This document shows positions 26,964 to 34,537 of a stretch of 64,000 nt of DNA, one piece after another (within the stretch, counting starts at the first letter, position 1; every line of letters begins with the position of its first letter). The stretch is from Bacillus sp. UNC438CL73TsuS30. Lineage in GTDB: Bacteria > Bacillota > Bacilli > Bacillales > Cytobacillaceae. Made by a program: the position numbers and the translations under genes. The notes beneath the pieces were generated by a model. The model made no database searches, had not been told where the DNA came from, and saw only the letters and a program-made list of their open reading frames with translations. The stretch is from NCBI RefSeq assembly GCF_000482325.1, contig NZ_KI535297.1:186001-250000 (forward strand), written 5' to 3'.

Positions 26964-27659
26964 ATGGAACAATGTAAGGTGGGGCTTGTGGGGATTGGTA
27001 AATTAGGGACCGCGATGATGAAGCAATGGGAGAAAATGAATAGGAAGATTGGGATTTATCATCCATTAAAAACAAAGGCCGAACAGTTTGTGGAGCAGTT
27101 TCCAAACGGGTCTATCCTAATAGAACAAGAATTAAAGGAATTAGATGTGTTAATTTTAGCTTTACCTGCTGCAACGATTATTCCATTTATTACAAATTTA
27201 AAGCTTGAAAGTAATTTACCTGCTTCAACCACGATCGTTAATATGGCAACGACGTTAGATACGAAAGAAATAAAAGAAAAGTTTCCTTCATTAAATATTG
27301 AAGGGGTTAAATTTATGGGACATTGGAAAGATTTATTGGAGCATGGCCATGGTTTATTTATTACCGAAAAGACTCTACCTAAGCCCATTGTGGAACTCTA
27401 TCAAGGTTTGGGTGCGGTTAAATTAGAAAAAGAAAGCTGTTTAACTGAAATTAACAAATTAGCAACCTATTATGCTGTAAAAACAGCCGTTGAATTGGAA
27501 AGTGAGTTTGAAAGAAGGGGATTTCCGCAGGAATATGTACAAAGAGCACTAATGTCCCTCGCCCCTGAAGTTATAAGAGGATATTGTGAAGGAAGTCTCG
27601 GCCATTTCGCAAAGGAAATCGTCAAAGAAATTAAGCAAAAACCTTCGAAGGATAGATAA
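26964..27659 (+). CDS. NAD(P)-binding reductase, P5CR/6-phosphogluconate-DH-like
   Basis: These 231 residues begin with the Rossmann fingerprint VGLVGIGKLGTAMMKQW. LILALPAATIIPFI follows where F420-type and ProC-like reductases have their second strand motif. The C-terminal half is helical. The fold resembles pyrroline-5-carboxylate reductase and related imine or beta-hydroxyacid reductases. The reaction is unknown. It lies about 130 bases after the permease on the same strand, probably in the same transcript. AAGGGGG supports the start at 26964 over one at 26910. Confidence 0.72.
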   Translation: MEQCKVGLVGIGKLGTAMMKQWEKMNRKIGIYHPLKTKAEQFVEQFPNGSILIEQELKELDVLILALPAATIIPFITNLKLESNLPASTTIVNMATTLDTKEIKEKFPSLNIEGVKFMGHWKDLLEHGHGLFITEKTLPKPIVELYQGLGAVKLEKESCLTEINKLATYYAVKTAVELESEFERRGFPQEYVQRALMSLAPEVIRGYCEGSLGHFAKEIVKEIKQKPSKDR

Positions 27660-27692
27660 AAGAAAAGGTGCCCTCTGGAGCACCTTTTCTTT
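27659..27692. terminator. Bidirectional terminator
   Basis: AAAGAAAAGGTGC pairs exactly with GCACCTTTTCTTT between convergent genes. Confidence 0.93.
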
Positions 27693-27694
27693 AT

Positions 27695-29077
27695 TTAGTT
27701 TAGTAGTAATTCCAGTAAGAACAAATACGCCATCACGATGCCGATGTAGAGGGCTGCGAAGGAAAGATTCCAATTTGATACTTTATAAGAGCTTTCCTTT
27801 ACGATGTTGGACATCAGGCCTAATGTAGCATTATACGGACCCACTAAAAAGGAAGAAACAGCCCCCGCTAACATCGCTACCGTTAAGATGTAAGGGGAAA
27901 TTCCCATTGCTTGTGGATTTAACCCTTCAATCATTAATGCAAGTGAAACAGCAGGGTGGAGACCAAGAAAAGCTAATGCTAAAGGAACAAAGGGAAGTAA
28001 GATCAAGAAAACTTCCACACCTGCCACGTGAATAAACTTCATGACCCAGCCATATAACAGATCATTTGTATGCGAAACATTGATGGCCGAGATGAAAAAG
28101 CCTGCCGATAAATAAATAAAGAATTGATCTTTCATACTAACGGAAAAAGATTGGAAATGCTCCAAAAGGTGTACACCAAACTCTTTTCCTTGCTTCAAGA
28201 ATAAAGACCAGGTGAGGGCAAATGGAATCACTAATAAAGAAATAAGAATCAAAAACGGATAAGGAAATCTTGTTTCAACCAGCGAAATCACGACATTGAA
28301 AATGATAATGGCCAATAAGATTTGAAAGACTCTTCCAGAACGGTTGATTTGACCAGATTCAACCGTTGCTGCTAATTCATTCACTGTCACATTCTTTTGA
28401 GTTTGAAGCATTCTTTTTGATTTTCTTGCCCCTATAAACCAATCAAGTCCCATTCCGATAATACTTAAAGGTATAACATAAGGAAGTATGGATACCCAAG
28501 TAACGCCCGTCATCGTAATTACAATTCCGACAATCGGTGTAACCGGTGCCCAAATTAATGGCATTGCAAAGCCCCTTGTAATCGCCCTGCTCATGAAGCG
28601 CTCTTTGTTATTCACCGTATACAGTCCGAGTGCGGGTCTTATCGAGAAATAAGTCATTGGCAATGTTGCAAGATTCATAAAAATACTAAAAAAGTACGAA
28701 ATTCCGGAGGTAATCATATACAATTGTCCGGAGGTTTTTACATTTTTTTGAATAATGCTTTGAATGCCCCCGCTATAGCCGCCAATTTTAATCGGAATTC
28801 CTAAGATCGGAATCAGAGTAAACATGGTGAGTAAATCCAGCATTGGGCCGAAGGAAAGGATATATTGCTTCCAATGAGCTCCGCTTGAAGCAAGTAAAAA
28901 AACACCAAGGAGTAAAAACGTACCTCCTAATATTTGCACAAAACGTTTTGCTTGAAGAAACGTGCTGACTACAATAATAAGGCACAAGCTGGAAAGAAGA
29001 AAGCCAATATGCAATTGGGGCAGAAGCACAGAAAATAAGTATAATACGATTACAAAGAAAAGCAGATATCTTAGCAT
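27695..29077 (-). CDS. Second large permease of the catabolic cluster
   Basis: This 460-residue membrane protein has about 12-13 helices. Motifs include GGYSGGIQSIIQKN, NLATLPMTYFSIRPALGLY and, late, GLHPAVSLALMIEGLNPQ with VGPYNATLGLMSN. These P- and G-rich re-entrant-like loops again suggest an organic-anion carrier of the IT type, but I do not recognise the subfamily. It is transcribed away from the ferredoxin side. Operator 4 (29144-29154) lies 67 bases before its start. Confidence 0.72.
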   Translation of the reverse strand: MLRYLLFFVIVLYLFSVLLPQLHIGFLLSSLCLIIVVSTFLQAKRFVQILGGTFLLLGVFLLASSGAHWKQYILSFGPMLDLLTMFTLIPILGIPIKIGGYSGGIQSIIQKNVKTSGQLYMITSGISYFFSIFMNLATLPMTYFSIRPALGLYTVNNKERFMSRAITRGFAMPLIWAPVTPIVGIVITMTGVTWVSILPYVIPLSIIGMGLDWFIGARKSKRMLQTQKNVTVNELAATVESGQINRSGRVFQILLAIIIFNVVISLVETRFPYPFLILISLLVIPFALTWSLFLKQGKEFGVHLLEHFQSFSVSMKDQFFIYLSAGFFISAINVSHTNDLLYGWVMKFIHVAGVEVFLILLPFVPLALAFLGLHPAVSLALMIEGLNPQAMGISPYILTVAMLAGAVSSFLVGPYNATLGLMSNIVKESSYKVSNWNLSFAALYIGIVMAYLFLLELLLN

Positions 29078-29143
29078 ACCAACACCCTAACTATAAGGAA
29101 ATGTAATACATCGATACTTGAGGTACAATTAAAATCTGTATAA

Positions 29144-29154
29144 TTGTATACCAA
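29144..29154. promoter_or_regulatory. GTATAC operator 4
   Basis: TTGTATACCAA, placed for the minus-strand permease. Its centre is 73 bases from the centre of operator 5. Confidence 0.65.
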
Positions 29155-29214
29155 CATATCCAGATTCAAGTAAGATCAGTCACAAATCTGCCATATTTAC
29201 TTGTAATTTTGGTA

Positions 29215-29228
29215 TTTGGTATACAAAA
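29215..29228. promoter_or_regulatory. GTATAC operator 5
   Basis: TTTGGTATACAAAA, about 70 bases before the small plus-strand gene at 29300. Confidence 0.65.
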
Positions 29229-29299
29229 GTCTTGAGTTTATTTAAAGCTCATTGTAAAATAAAAATAACAAATAGCAAACAAAACAGGGGGATACTGAC

Positions 29300-29386
29300 A
29301 TGCTAAATTTTTTATTTAATTCTAAAAAAGCTGCTGAAAAAGCGGAGAAAAAATTAGCATCATTGAGAAAAACACTTAAGTTTTAA
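29300..29386 (+). CDS. 28-residue Lys/Ala-rich small protein
   Basis: ATG at 29300 follows GGGGG by eight bases and opens MLNFLFNSKKAAEKAEKKLA, ending in SLRKTLKF. It is a basic amphipathic helix with a hydrophobic N-terminus. It has its own operator (29215-29228) and its own terminator (29409-29440), which argues that it is a real transcript. The function is unknown: it may be a membrane-associated peptide, a subunit, or a small RNA that happens to be translated. Confidence 0.6.
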   Translation: MLNFLFNSKKAAEKAEKKLASLRKTLKF

Positions 29387-29408
29387 TGTTTCGATTTTAA
29401 TTGCTTTA

Positions 29409-29440
29409 CCGTCACAGCATAGCAGCTGTGGCGGGTTTTT
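29409..29440 (+). terminator. Terminator of the small gene
   Basis: CCGTCACAGC-ATAGCA-GCTGTGGCGG is followed by a GTTTTTTT run. Confidence 0.9.
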
Positions 29441-29464
29441 TTACGTTTATACCATTTAATATGC

Positions 29465-29495
29465 AAAAACCGGAGAGACGTTGCCATCTCTCCGG
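29465..29495 (-). terminator. Terminator of the 29516-29851 gene
   Basis: On minus, CCGGAGAGA-TGGCAACG-TCTCTCCGG is followed by TTTTTGC. Confidence 0.88.
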
Positions 29496-29515
29496 CCGTA
29501 AGCCTCTATTAATAT

Positions 29516-29851
29516 CTATACAGCAACCTCACTGGATTTTACAAGTTTACTGTTTACCGAATCCACACTGTTACCGGAGGCTTTTACGATCTCATTTAAT
29601 TCCTCGCGTGCGGCTTCAATCGTTTCAAACCTTTCAAAAAACTTTACACCGATATGGTTTACATATTCTTTTCCTTCAAATTCTTCGAACAATTTAATCT
29701 TAATCTTTTCATCCAACACTTTGGCAATCGTATACTTCGCCTTTAATTTATCAAAGAAATAGAAATGGTAGGTTTCGACAGGTTCTAGACCATCGTTCTC
29801 GAGACTTGTTTGAAAGGTATCTTTATTCGTTAATACAATATATTTTCCCAA
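29516..29851 (-). CDS. Small cytoplasmic protein of unknown function in the GTATAC regulon
   Basis: This 111-residue protein (MGKYIVLTNKDTFQT...) has an alternating beta/alpha pattern, with YHFYFFDKLKAKYTIAKV and KFFERFETIEAAREELNEIV as clear strand-helix units. There are no Cys or His clusters. I do not recognise a family. The size and fold suggest a small partner or regulatory protein. The TTG at 29851 is eight bases after GGAG. Operator 6 and a cre-like box lie just upstream, so it should be both induced by the cluster signal and repressed by glucose. Confidence 0.7.
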   Translation of the reverse strand: MGKYIVLTNKDTFQTSLENDGLEPVETYHFYFFDKLKAKYTIAKVLDEKIKIKLFEEFEGKEYVNHIGVKFFERFETIEAAREELNEIVKASGNSVDSVNSKLVKSSEVAV

Positions 29852-29882
29852 TTTCTTCACTCCTTTAAATTAATTCAATAGT

Positions 29883-29896
29883 TTTAAACGCTTACA
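29883..29896 (-). promoter_or_regulatory. cre-like CcpA site
   Basis: On minus, TGTAAGCGTTTAAA matches the cre consensus except near its 3' end. It lies 30-45 bases before the start of the minus-strand gene. Confidence 0.55.
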
Positions 29897-29937
29897 AATT
29901 GGCGAGTAGTAATATGCCCAAACACCTCCTCGGAACA

Positions 29938-29950
29938 TTGTATACCAAAA
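29938..29950. promoter_or_regulatory. GTATAC operator 6
   Basis: TTGTATACCAAAA, about 90 bases before the minus-strand gene start. Confidence 0.65.
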
Positions 29951-30129
29951 CTACTTAATTTGTATTTTATATCAAGGAGACAAAATATTCAACAATATAT
30001 TCTTAATATTTAAATAATTACTCTTTAAAAAACTCAAGGAAGATAGATTTTCAGAGGAAAATTCGGATAAAAATTTTAAGAAGCGAGATAAAAATAAAAA
30101 ATTTTTAGTTTACTTATCTACCAAAAAGA

Positions 30130-30140
30130 TTGTATACTTC
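30130..30140. promoter_or_regulatory. GTATAC operator 7
   Basis: TTGTATACTTC, about 50 bases before the first ferredoxin gene. Only one half of the flanks keeps the pattern. Confidence 0.5.
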
Positions 30141-30185
30141 AGAAAAGTATCAAAATTTTTAGAAAAAACAGAAAGGGGCTATTTT

Positions 30186-30521
30186 ATGCCGAAAGTTATC
30201 CTGCACGTTGATGGAACTACAGTGGAGCAAGAAGTAAAAGATAATGCAAACTTAGTAGTATTAGCGGCAACACGTCTATTACCAAAGTTAAAATATGGCT
30301 GTGGAATGGGGCGTTGTACAAAATGTACATGTCAGGTGATTAACGGTGCAGAAGATTTAGCAGCGCCGAATTGGAAAGAAGTAAAAATGCTTGGAGATAA
30401 AGTGAACGAGGGGTACCGATTAACGTGCCAATTAACGATCCAGCGGGATATTGAAATTTCGCAAGAGAATATTTCAGTCCAAGCTCCTAAAAAGCAATCA
30501 ACAATTCAAATTAATGGATGA
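30186..30521 (+). CDS. [2Fe-2S] ferredoxin (first)
   Basis: This 111-residue plant-type ferredoxin has cluster cysteines C39, C44, C47 and C81 (GCGMGRCTKC and RLTCQ) in the beta-grasp fold. It transfers single electrons in the cytoplasm. It has its own GTATAC operator and lies just upstream of the creatininase-type gene, which also has an operator. A second ferredoxin is at 36453. The likely client is the HDO enzyme at 31594, by analogy to oxygenases that need a small electron donor. No ferredoxin reductase is encoded in the window. GAAAGGGG precedes the ATG. Confidence 0.92.
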   Translation: MPKVILHVDGTTVEQEVKDNANLVVLAATRLLPKLKYGCGMGRCTKCTCQVINGAEDLAAPNWKEVKMLGDKVNEGYRLTCQLTIQRDIEISQENISVQAPKKQSTIQING

Positions 30522-30541
30522 TTATTTTTTTAACTGATTTA

Positions 30542-30553
30542 TTGGTATACAAA
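30542..30553. promoter_or_regulatory. GTATAC operator 8
   Basis: TTGGTATACAAA, between the ferredoxin stop and the creatininase-type gene. Confidence 0.65.
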
Positions 30554-30581
30554 GTACATTGATACTCAAAGGAGATTTGTG

Positions 30582-31352
30582 ATGGAGGGTTATGATTTAA
30601 CCAGGATGACGTGGAAAGAGGTTAAAGAAGCACTAAAAAGTGTTCAGGTTGCAATTATCCCGGTTGGAGCACATGAACAGCATGGTCCCCATATGGTGGA
30701 AAGCTGTGATGCTGTTCTGGCTGAAAGGATGGCCAAGCGGCTTGGGGAGAGAATGTTTCCCTATGCGGTCGTTACGCCAACGGTGAATATGGGTGTTTCG
30801 GAACACCATATGAATTTTCCCGGAACGATTTCACTGAATCCATCTACACTCATTGCGATTTTACATGATATGATTTCCTCTTTGAAGCGTCATGGAATTA
30901 ACAAATTTTTATTATTAAATTCACATGGCGGGAATCAATCTACACTCAATGTTGCTTCACTGACCTTAACAAAAGAACTGGATGTAGAAGTTTACTATGC
31001 AAAAACGACTGTATCTGCAAAAAAATCGATTCAGAACTATATTGGTTCAAGCTTATTTGGTCACAGCTGTGAACGTGAAGTTTCAGAAGCTTTATATTTA
31101 GCACCAGAGATTGTTCGAATGGACCAATTAGAAAAAGGGGATATTCAGGAAGAAGGCAGATGGAAACAGCTAAGACCTGGGAAAGCAATACAAGGATTTT
31201 ATCGTTACGAGGAAATGACCCAAAACGGATGTATTGGTGACGCAACAAAAGCGAGTTTTGCAATAGGCCGCGAGATCGTAGAGGAGTCACTGGATAATCT
31301 TTCAGCAGAGCTCTTTAAATTATTAAACATACATGTAGATGTCCATTCCTAA
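30582..31352 (+). CDS. Creatininase-family amidohydrolase
   Basis: This 256-residue protein has the complete creatininase metal set: E32 and H34 (GAHEQHGPH), D43, H115 (NSHGGNQ) and E164 (HSCERE, corresponding to HAGE). Creatininase-family enzymes open or cleave amide bonds with two metal ions: creatinine, formamide pyrimidine intermediates, or the mycofactocin peptide. The actual substrate is unknown. Its position between a ferredoxin and the diiron protein suggests hydrolysis of an amide or lactam formed or used by the pathway. The ATG at 30582 is seven bases from AAAGGAG. Confidence 0.9.
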   Translation: MEGYDLTRMTWKEVKEALKSVQVAIIPVGAHEQHGPHMVESCDAVLAERMAKRLGERMFPYAVVTPTVNMGVSEHHMNFPGTISLNPSTLIAILHDMISSLKRHGINKFLLLNSHGGNQSTLNVASLTLTKELDVEVYYAKTTVSAKKSIQNYIGSSLFGHSCEREVSEALYLAPEIVRMDQLEKGDIQEEGRWKQLRPGKAIQGFYRYEEMTQNGCIGDATKASFAIGREIVEESLDNLSAELFKLLNIHVDVHS

Positions 31353-31448
31353 ATCGAAATTAGAGAAAATTAAGTATTTTTCAATAATCTTTAAAAAATT
31401 CTAAAAATTATGTTTACAAGTATTCATTTATCGGTTACTATTAAATCA

Positions 31449-31460
31449 AGGTATACCAAA
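31449..31460. promoter_or_regulatory. GTATAC operator 9
   Basis: AAGGTATACCAA in the leader of the HDO gene. Its core centre is exactly 75 bases from that of operator 10. Confidence 0.65.
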
Positions 31461-31520
31461 TACACTATTAGCATAGTGGAAACGGTAAAAAAACTAGTAA
31501 ACTTTATTTTTTTTATCGGA

Positions 31521-31535
31521 TTTTGGTATACAAAA
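31521..31535. promoter_or_regulatory. GTATAC operator 10
   Basis: TTTTGGTATACAAAA, a near-perfect extended palindrome 59 bases before the HDO start codon. Confidence 0.7.
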
Positions 31536-31593
31536 TATCAAATGCCAATTGCAGCATTTAAAATCTACATAAAAACTAAGGAGGAGATTTAAA

Positions 31594-32325
31594 ATGGCAG
31601 AATTATTATCAAAAGATGAGTTTCGCAAGGAATTAGAGGAAGCGATTAAAGGAAATCATAGCCAAAAGGCACCGTTTACATTAGCTTGGGCTGAAGGTAA
31701 ATTGGAAAGAAAACACTTTGCTAGATGGGCAGAAAACCATTACCACTACGTTGGCCCATTCGCTGATTACTTAGCGTATATTTATCACAATACTCCAACC
31801 AATCCAAAATTCGAAGCTGCTAAAGATTTCACCTTACAAAACATGTATGAAGAAGAAATTGCTGCTGACCGCCACACGGATCTCCTTATTCGTTTCGCTG
31901 AGGCATGTGGAACTACTCGTGAACGAGTAATGGATCCTGAAAATATGGCTCCAACTACATTAGGATTGCAGAGCTGGTGTTTCGCGGTTGCAGCACGTGA
32001 GAATTTCGTTGTTGCCACTGCAGCATTAGTAGTTGGACTTGAGTCGCAGGTCCCAGATATTTACCGTAAACAAACTCCAGCGTTACGTGAGCAATACAAC
32101 TTTACAGATGAAGAAATTGAATTCTTCGATCTACACATTGTTTCAGATGAAATCCATGGTGAGCGCGGTTATAAAATTGTGCTTGACCACGCAGACACAC
32201 CAGAGTTACAACAGCGCTGCCTAGAAATTGTACGTACTGGAGCAAAAATGCGCCGCATGTACATGGATGGCTTATGGAAGGAATACTTAGAACAAGATTT
32301 AGGCGCATTAGTAGAAACAAAATAA
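31594..32325 (+). CDS. Heme-oxygenase-like diiron oxidase (HDO) candidate
   Basis: This 243-residue all-helical protein has the TenA/PqqC-like fold. It carries the six-residue iron set of HDO enzymes (UndA, BesC, SznF, CADD): E87-x6-H94 in helix 3 (EEEIAADRH), E150 (VVGLESQVP), and H181-x3-D185-x2-H188 (HIVSDEIH). The pattern matches CADD in order and spacing. HDOs use O2 for N-oxygenation, C-C or C-N cleavage, or decarboxylation. Classical TenA is thiamin-specific and PqqC lacks this set. Two cluster operators precede the gene and a terminator follows it, so it is probably expressed alone and highly. AAGGAGG supports the start. The substrate is unknown. Confidence 0.82.
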   Translation: MAELLSKDEFRKELEEAIKGNHSQKAPFTLAWAEGKLERKHFARWAENHYHYVGPFADYLAYIYHNTPTNPKFEAAKDFTLQNMYEEEIAADRHTDLLIRFAEACGTTRERVMDPENMAPTTLGLQSWCFAVAARENFVVATAALVVGLESQVPDIYRKQTPALREQYNFTDEEIEFFDLHIVSDEIHGERGYKIVLDHADTPELQQRCLEIVRTGAKMRRMYMDGLWKEYLEQDLGALVETK

Positions 32326-32372
32326 TATCAGTTTATGAAAATATAAATAAGTAATTACTTTCCTAATTTGTA

Positions 32373-32423
32373 GGCCGTCAGAATAATCTTGTAGTTAAAG
32401 GTTTAATTGACGGCCGCTTTTAT
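32373..32423 (+). terminator. Terminator after the HDO gene
   Basis: GGCCGTCA and TGACGGCC form an eight-pair GC-rich stem with a 27-base loop, followed by GCTTTTATT. Partial read-through into the aldehyde dehydrogenase gene is possible. Confidence 0.75.
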
Positions 32424-32462
32424 TAGAAAGTTTTACTTAAATAAACGAAAAAGGTGATCGTA

Positions 32463-33926
32463 GTGATAACTACAAAAGTAGAAACATTTAATAACTATAT
32501 AGATGGGATTTGGCAGGAATCGGTCAGCAAAAAAACGTTTAATAGTTTAAATCCTGCCAATAAAGAAGAAGTAGTCGGGGTTTTCCAAGCTTCTAATGAA
32601 GAAGACGTAAATTTAGCTATTGAAGCTGCCCAAAAGGCGTTCCCAGGTTGGGCTAACACAGCGCCATCCAAACGAGCAGCCATTTTAAATCAAGCTGCAA
32701 GTATTCTGGAACAAAAAGCTGATCAGTTAGCCGAAGAGTTAACCCGTGAAGAAGGTAAGCATGTTAATGATGCTAAGAATGAAGTGTTACGCTCTGCCCA
32801 AACACTCCGTTACTATGCTGTTGAGGGGCAAAGTTTTACAGGTGAAACATTTCCAAACGATGACCCAAACATGAAGGTATCCACGGAAAGAGAACCACTT
32901 GGAGTGGTGAGTGTCATAACTCCTTGGAACTTTCCTCTATCGATTCCTGCCAGAAAAATCGCTCCCGCTTTAATCACAGGTAATACGGTGGTTTTTAAGC
33001 CTTCTTCTGACACACCACTCATTGCCGTACGCCTTGTTGAAGCACTTTACGAAGCAGGCATTCCAAAAGGTGTTATTAATTTCGTAACGGGCAAGGCAAG
33101 TGATATTGGTGACCGATTGGTAACCCATCCGTCCGTAAGGGCTGTCACGTTTACAGGCTCAACTGCAGCCGGTGAAGACATTCATCGTAAAGCTGCTATT
33201 ACAACACGAACGCAGATGGAACTTGGTGGGAAAAACCCATTAATTGTCATGGATGATGCTGACCTTGATTTAGCTGCAACCCTGACCGTTAATGGTGGTT
33301 TCTCTCTAACAGGGCAGGCTTGTACCGGAACGAGCAGGGTTATTGTATTGAAGGAAGTATTAGAGGCATATATTCAAAAGCTTGTCGAAAAAACCAGTGC
33401 CCTAAAAATTGGAAATGGTTTTGAAGCAGGTGTAAAAATAGGACCACTTGCAAACGAAAAACAAATGAAAAATGTTTTAAAGTATATCGAGTTTGGTAAA
33501 GAAGATGGTGCAGAATTGGTTTATGGCGGTGAGTTATTAACAACAGGCGATTACGAAAAAGGTTACTTTGTAAGACCAGCCATTTTTACAAATGTAAAAC
33601 CGAATCATCGAATTGCTAAAGAAGAAATCTTTGGACCTGTCGTGGCCGTTATTGAAGTGGATACATATGAAGAGGCCATCGCTGTTGCAAATGATGTTGA
33701 GTACGGATTATCTGCTTCCATCGTGACCAATAATCTGAAGATTGCCAACCAATTTACCAAAGATATTCAAGCCGGAACGGTAAAAGTAAATCGGACGACG
33801 ACTGGTAATTTAATGAATGCACCTTTTGGTGGTTTGAAAAAATCAAGCACTTCTACATTCCGTGAATCTGGAAGAGTGGGACTTGAATTCTTTACACAAT
33901 TGAAAACAGTATATATCGGTTATTAA
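32463..33926 (+). CDS. NAD(P)-dependent aldehyde dehydrogenase
   Basis: This 487-residue ALDH has TPWNFPLSIPARKIAP, FTGSTAAGEDIH, the general-base Glu in MELGGKNPLIV and the catalytic Cys in GQACTGTSRV. The sequence style is close to 2-oxoglutarate-semialdehyde dehydrogenases such as B. subtilis GucD/YcbD, but the substrate is not proven. It oxidises an aldehyde to an acid in the cytoplasm and may take the product of the oxygenase route. The GTG at 32463 lies six bases after AGGTG. It starts a tight series: HbpS-like protein after 23 bases, then two CHR genes. Confidence 0.93.
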   Translation: MITTKVETFNNYIDGIWQESVSKKTFNSLNPANKEEVVGVFQASNEEDVNLAIEAAQKAFPGWANTAPSKRAAILNQAASILEQKADQLAEELTREEGKHVNDAKNEVLRSAQTLRYYAVEGQSFTGETFPNDDPNMKVSTEREPLGVVSVITPWNFPLSIPARKIAPALITGNTVVFKPSSDTPLIAVRLVEALYEAGIPKGVINFVTGKASDIGDRLVTHPSVRAVTFTGSTAAGEDIHRKAAITTRTQMELGGKNPLIVMDDADLDLAATLTVNGGFSLTGQACTGTSRVIVLKEVLEAYIQKLVEKTSALKIGNGFEAGVKIGPLANEKQMKNVLKYIEFGKEDGAELVYGGELLTTGDYEKGYFVRPAIFTNVKPNHRIAKEEIFGPVVAVIEVDTYEEAIAVANDVEYGLSASIVTNNLKIANQFTKDIQAGTVKVNRTTTGNLMNAPFGGLKKSSTSTFRESGRVGLEFFTQLKTVYIGY

Positions 33927-33949
33927 AAAAATGAAAAGGAGAACATAAA

Positions 33950-34429
33950 ATGAAAACAGCATTAAAATTAGAATTAGAAGAAGCAAAATTAATGATTGAG
34001 GCGGCGAAGAAAAAATCAGAAGAAATCAATGTTCTTGAAACAATCGCTGTTGTAGATGACGGGGGAAATCTCATTGCATTAGAGCGGATGAATGGAGCAC
34101 GAATCACTGGTCCCGATATTTCCATTGCCAAAGCCTATACTGCAGCAGGGCATAAACGATCTACTCACCTCTTTAATAAAGAACCAAATGGTCCTGCACT
34201 GCCTGGGAATGAGGCATTTGGTATCAACCAAATGCTTCCAGGGAAATTTGCGATTTTTGTAGGTGGATTCCCGATTGTGGTTAACGGTGAAGTGATTGGC
34301 GGCATTGGGGTAAGCGGTGGAAACGGTGAACAAGATACAGCAGTTGGAACGGCAGCACTTCAAGCATTACAAAACTATGTAGAAAAAGACGGACTTGAAG
34401 TCATTACTACAGCAGATATTAAAAAATAG
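33950..34429 (+). CDS. HbpS/GlcG-family protein
   Basis: These 159 residues show AVVDDGGNLIALERMNGA, FGINQMLPGKFAIFVGGFPI and VIGGIGVSGGNGEQD, the standard HbpS/GlcG (DUF336) blocks. There is no signal peptide, so it is cytoplasmic. The domain binds heme in one studied case and otherwise accompanies catabolic dehydrogenases and diol or glycolate operons, with no settled activity. It follows the ALDH by 23 bases with an AAAAGGAG site, so the two are cotranscribed. Confidence 0.9.
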   Translation: MKTALKLELEEAKLMIEAAKKKSEEINVLETIAVVDDGGNLIALERMNGARITGPDISIAKAYTAAGHKRSTHLFNKEPNGPALPGNEAFGINQMLPGKFAIFVGGFPIVVNGEVIGGIGVSGGNGEQDTAVGTAALQALQNYVEKDGLEVITTADIKK

Positions 34430-34537
34430 TGAGCTCATTCAATTAAAAGCTTAGACAGAATGAGGCCCATCTTCATTCAACCGGAAGGGATTGTTATCAA
34501 AGAAATAGATGTTTGGTTGAAGAAAGGGGATACACAT

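Larger units (their letters stand above)
29852..30185. other. Divergent regulatory region with cre and two GTATAC operators
   Basis: 334 AT-rich bases between the unknown minus-strand gene and the first ferredoxin gene. They hold the cre-like box at 29883-29896, operator 6 at 29938 and operator 7 at 30130. Confidence 0.7.

Noticed and set aside
31594-32325. Thiaminase II (TenA) or PqqC as the identity of the helical protein
   Set aside because: It has the full HDO iron ligand pattern, and no thiamin or PQQ genes or thiamin riboswitch are nearby.
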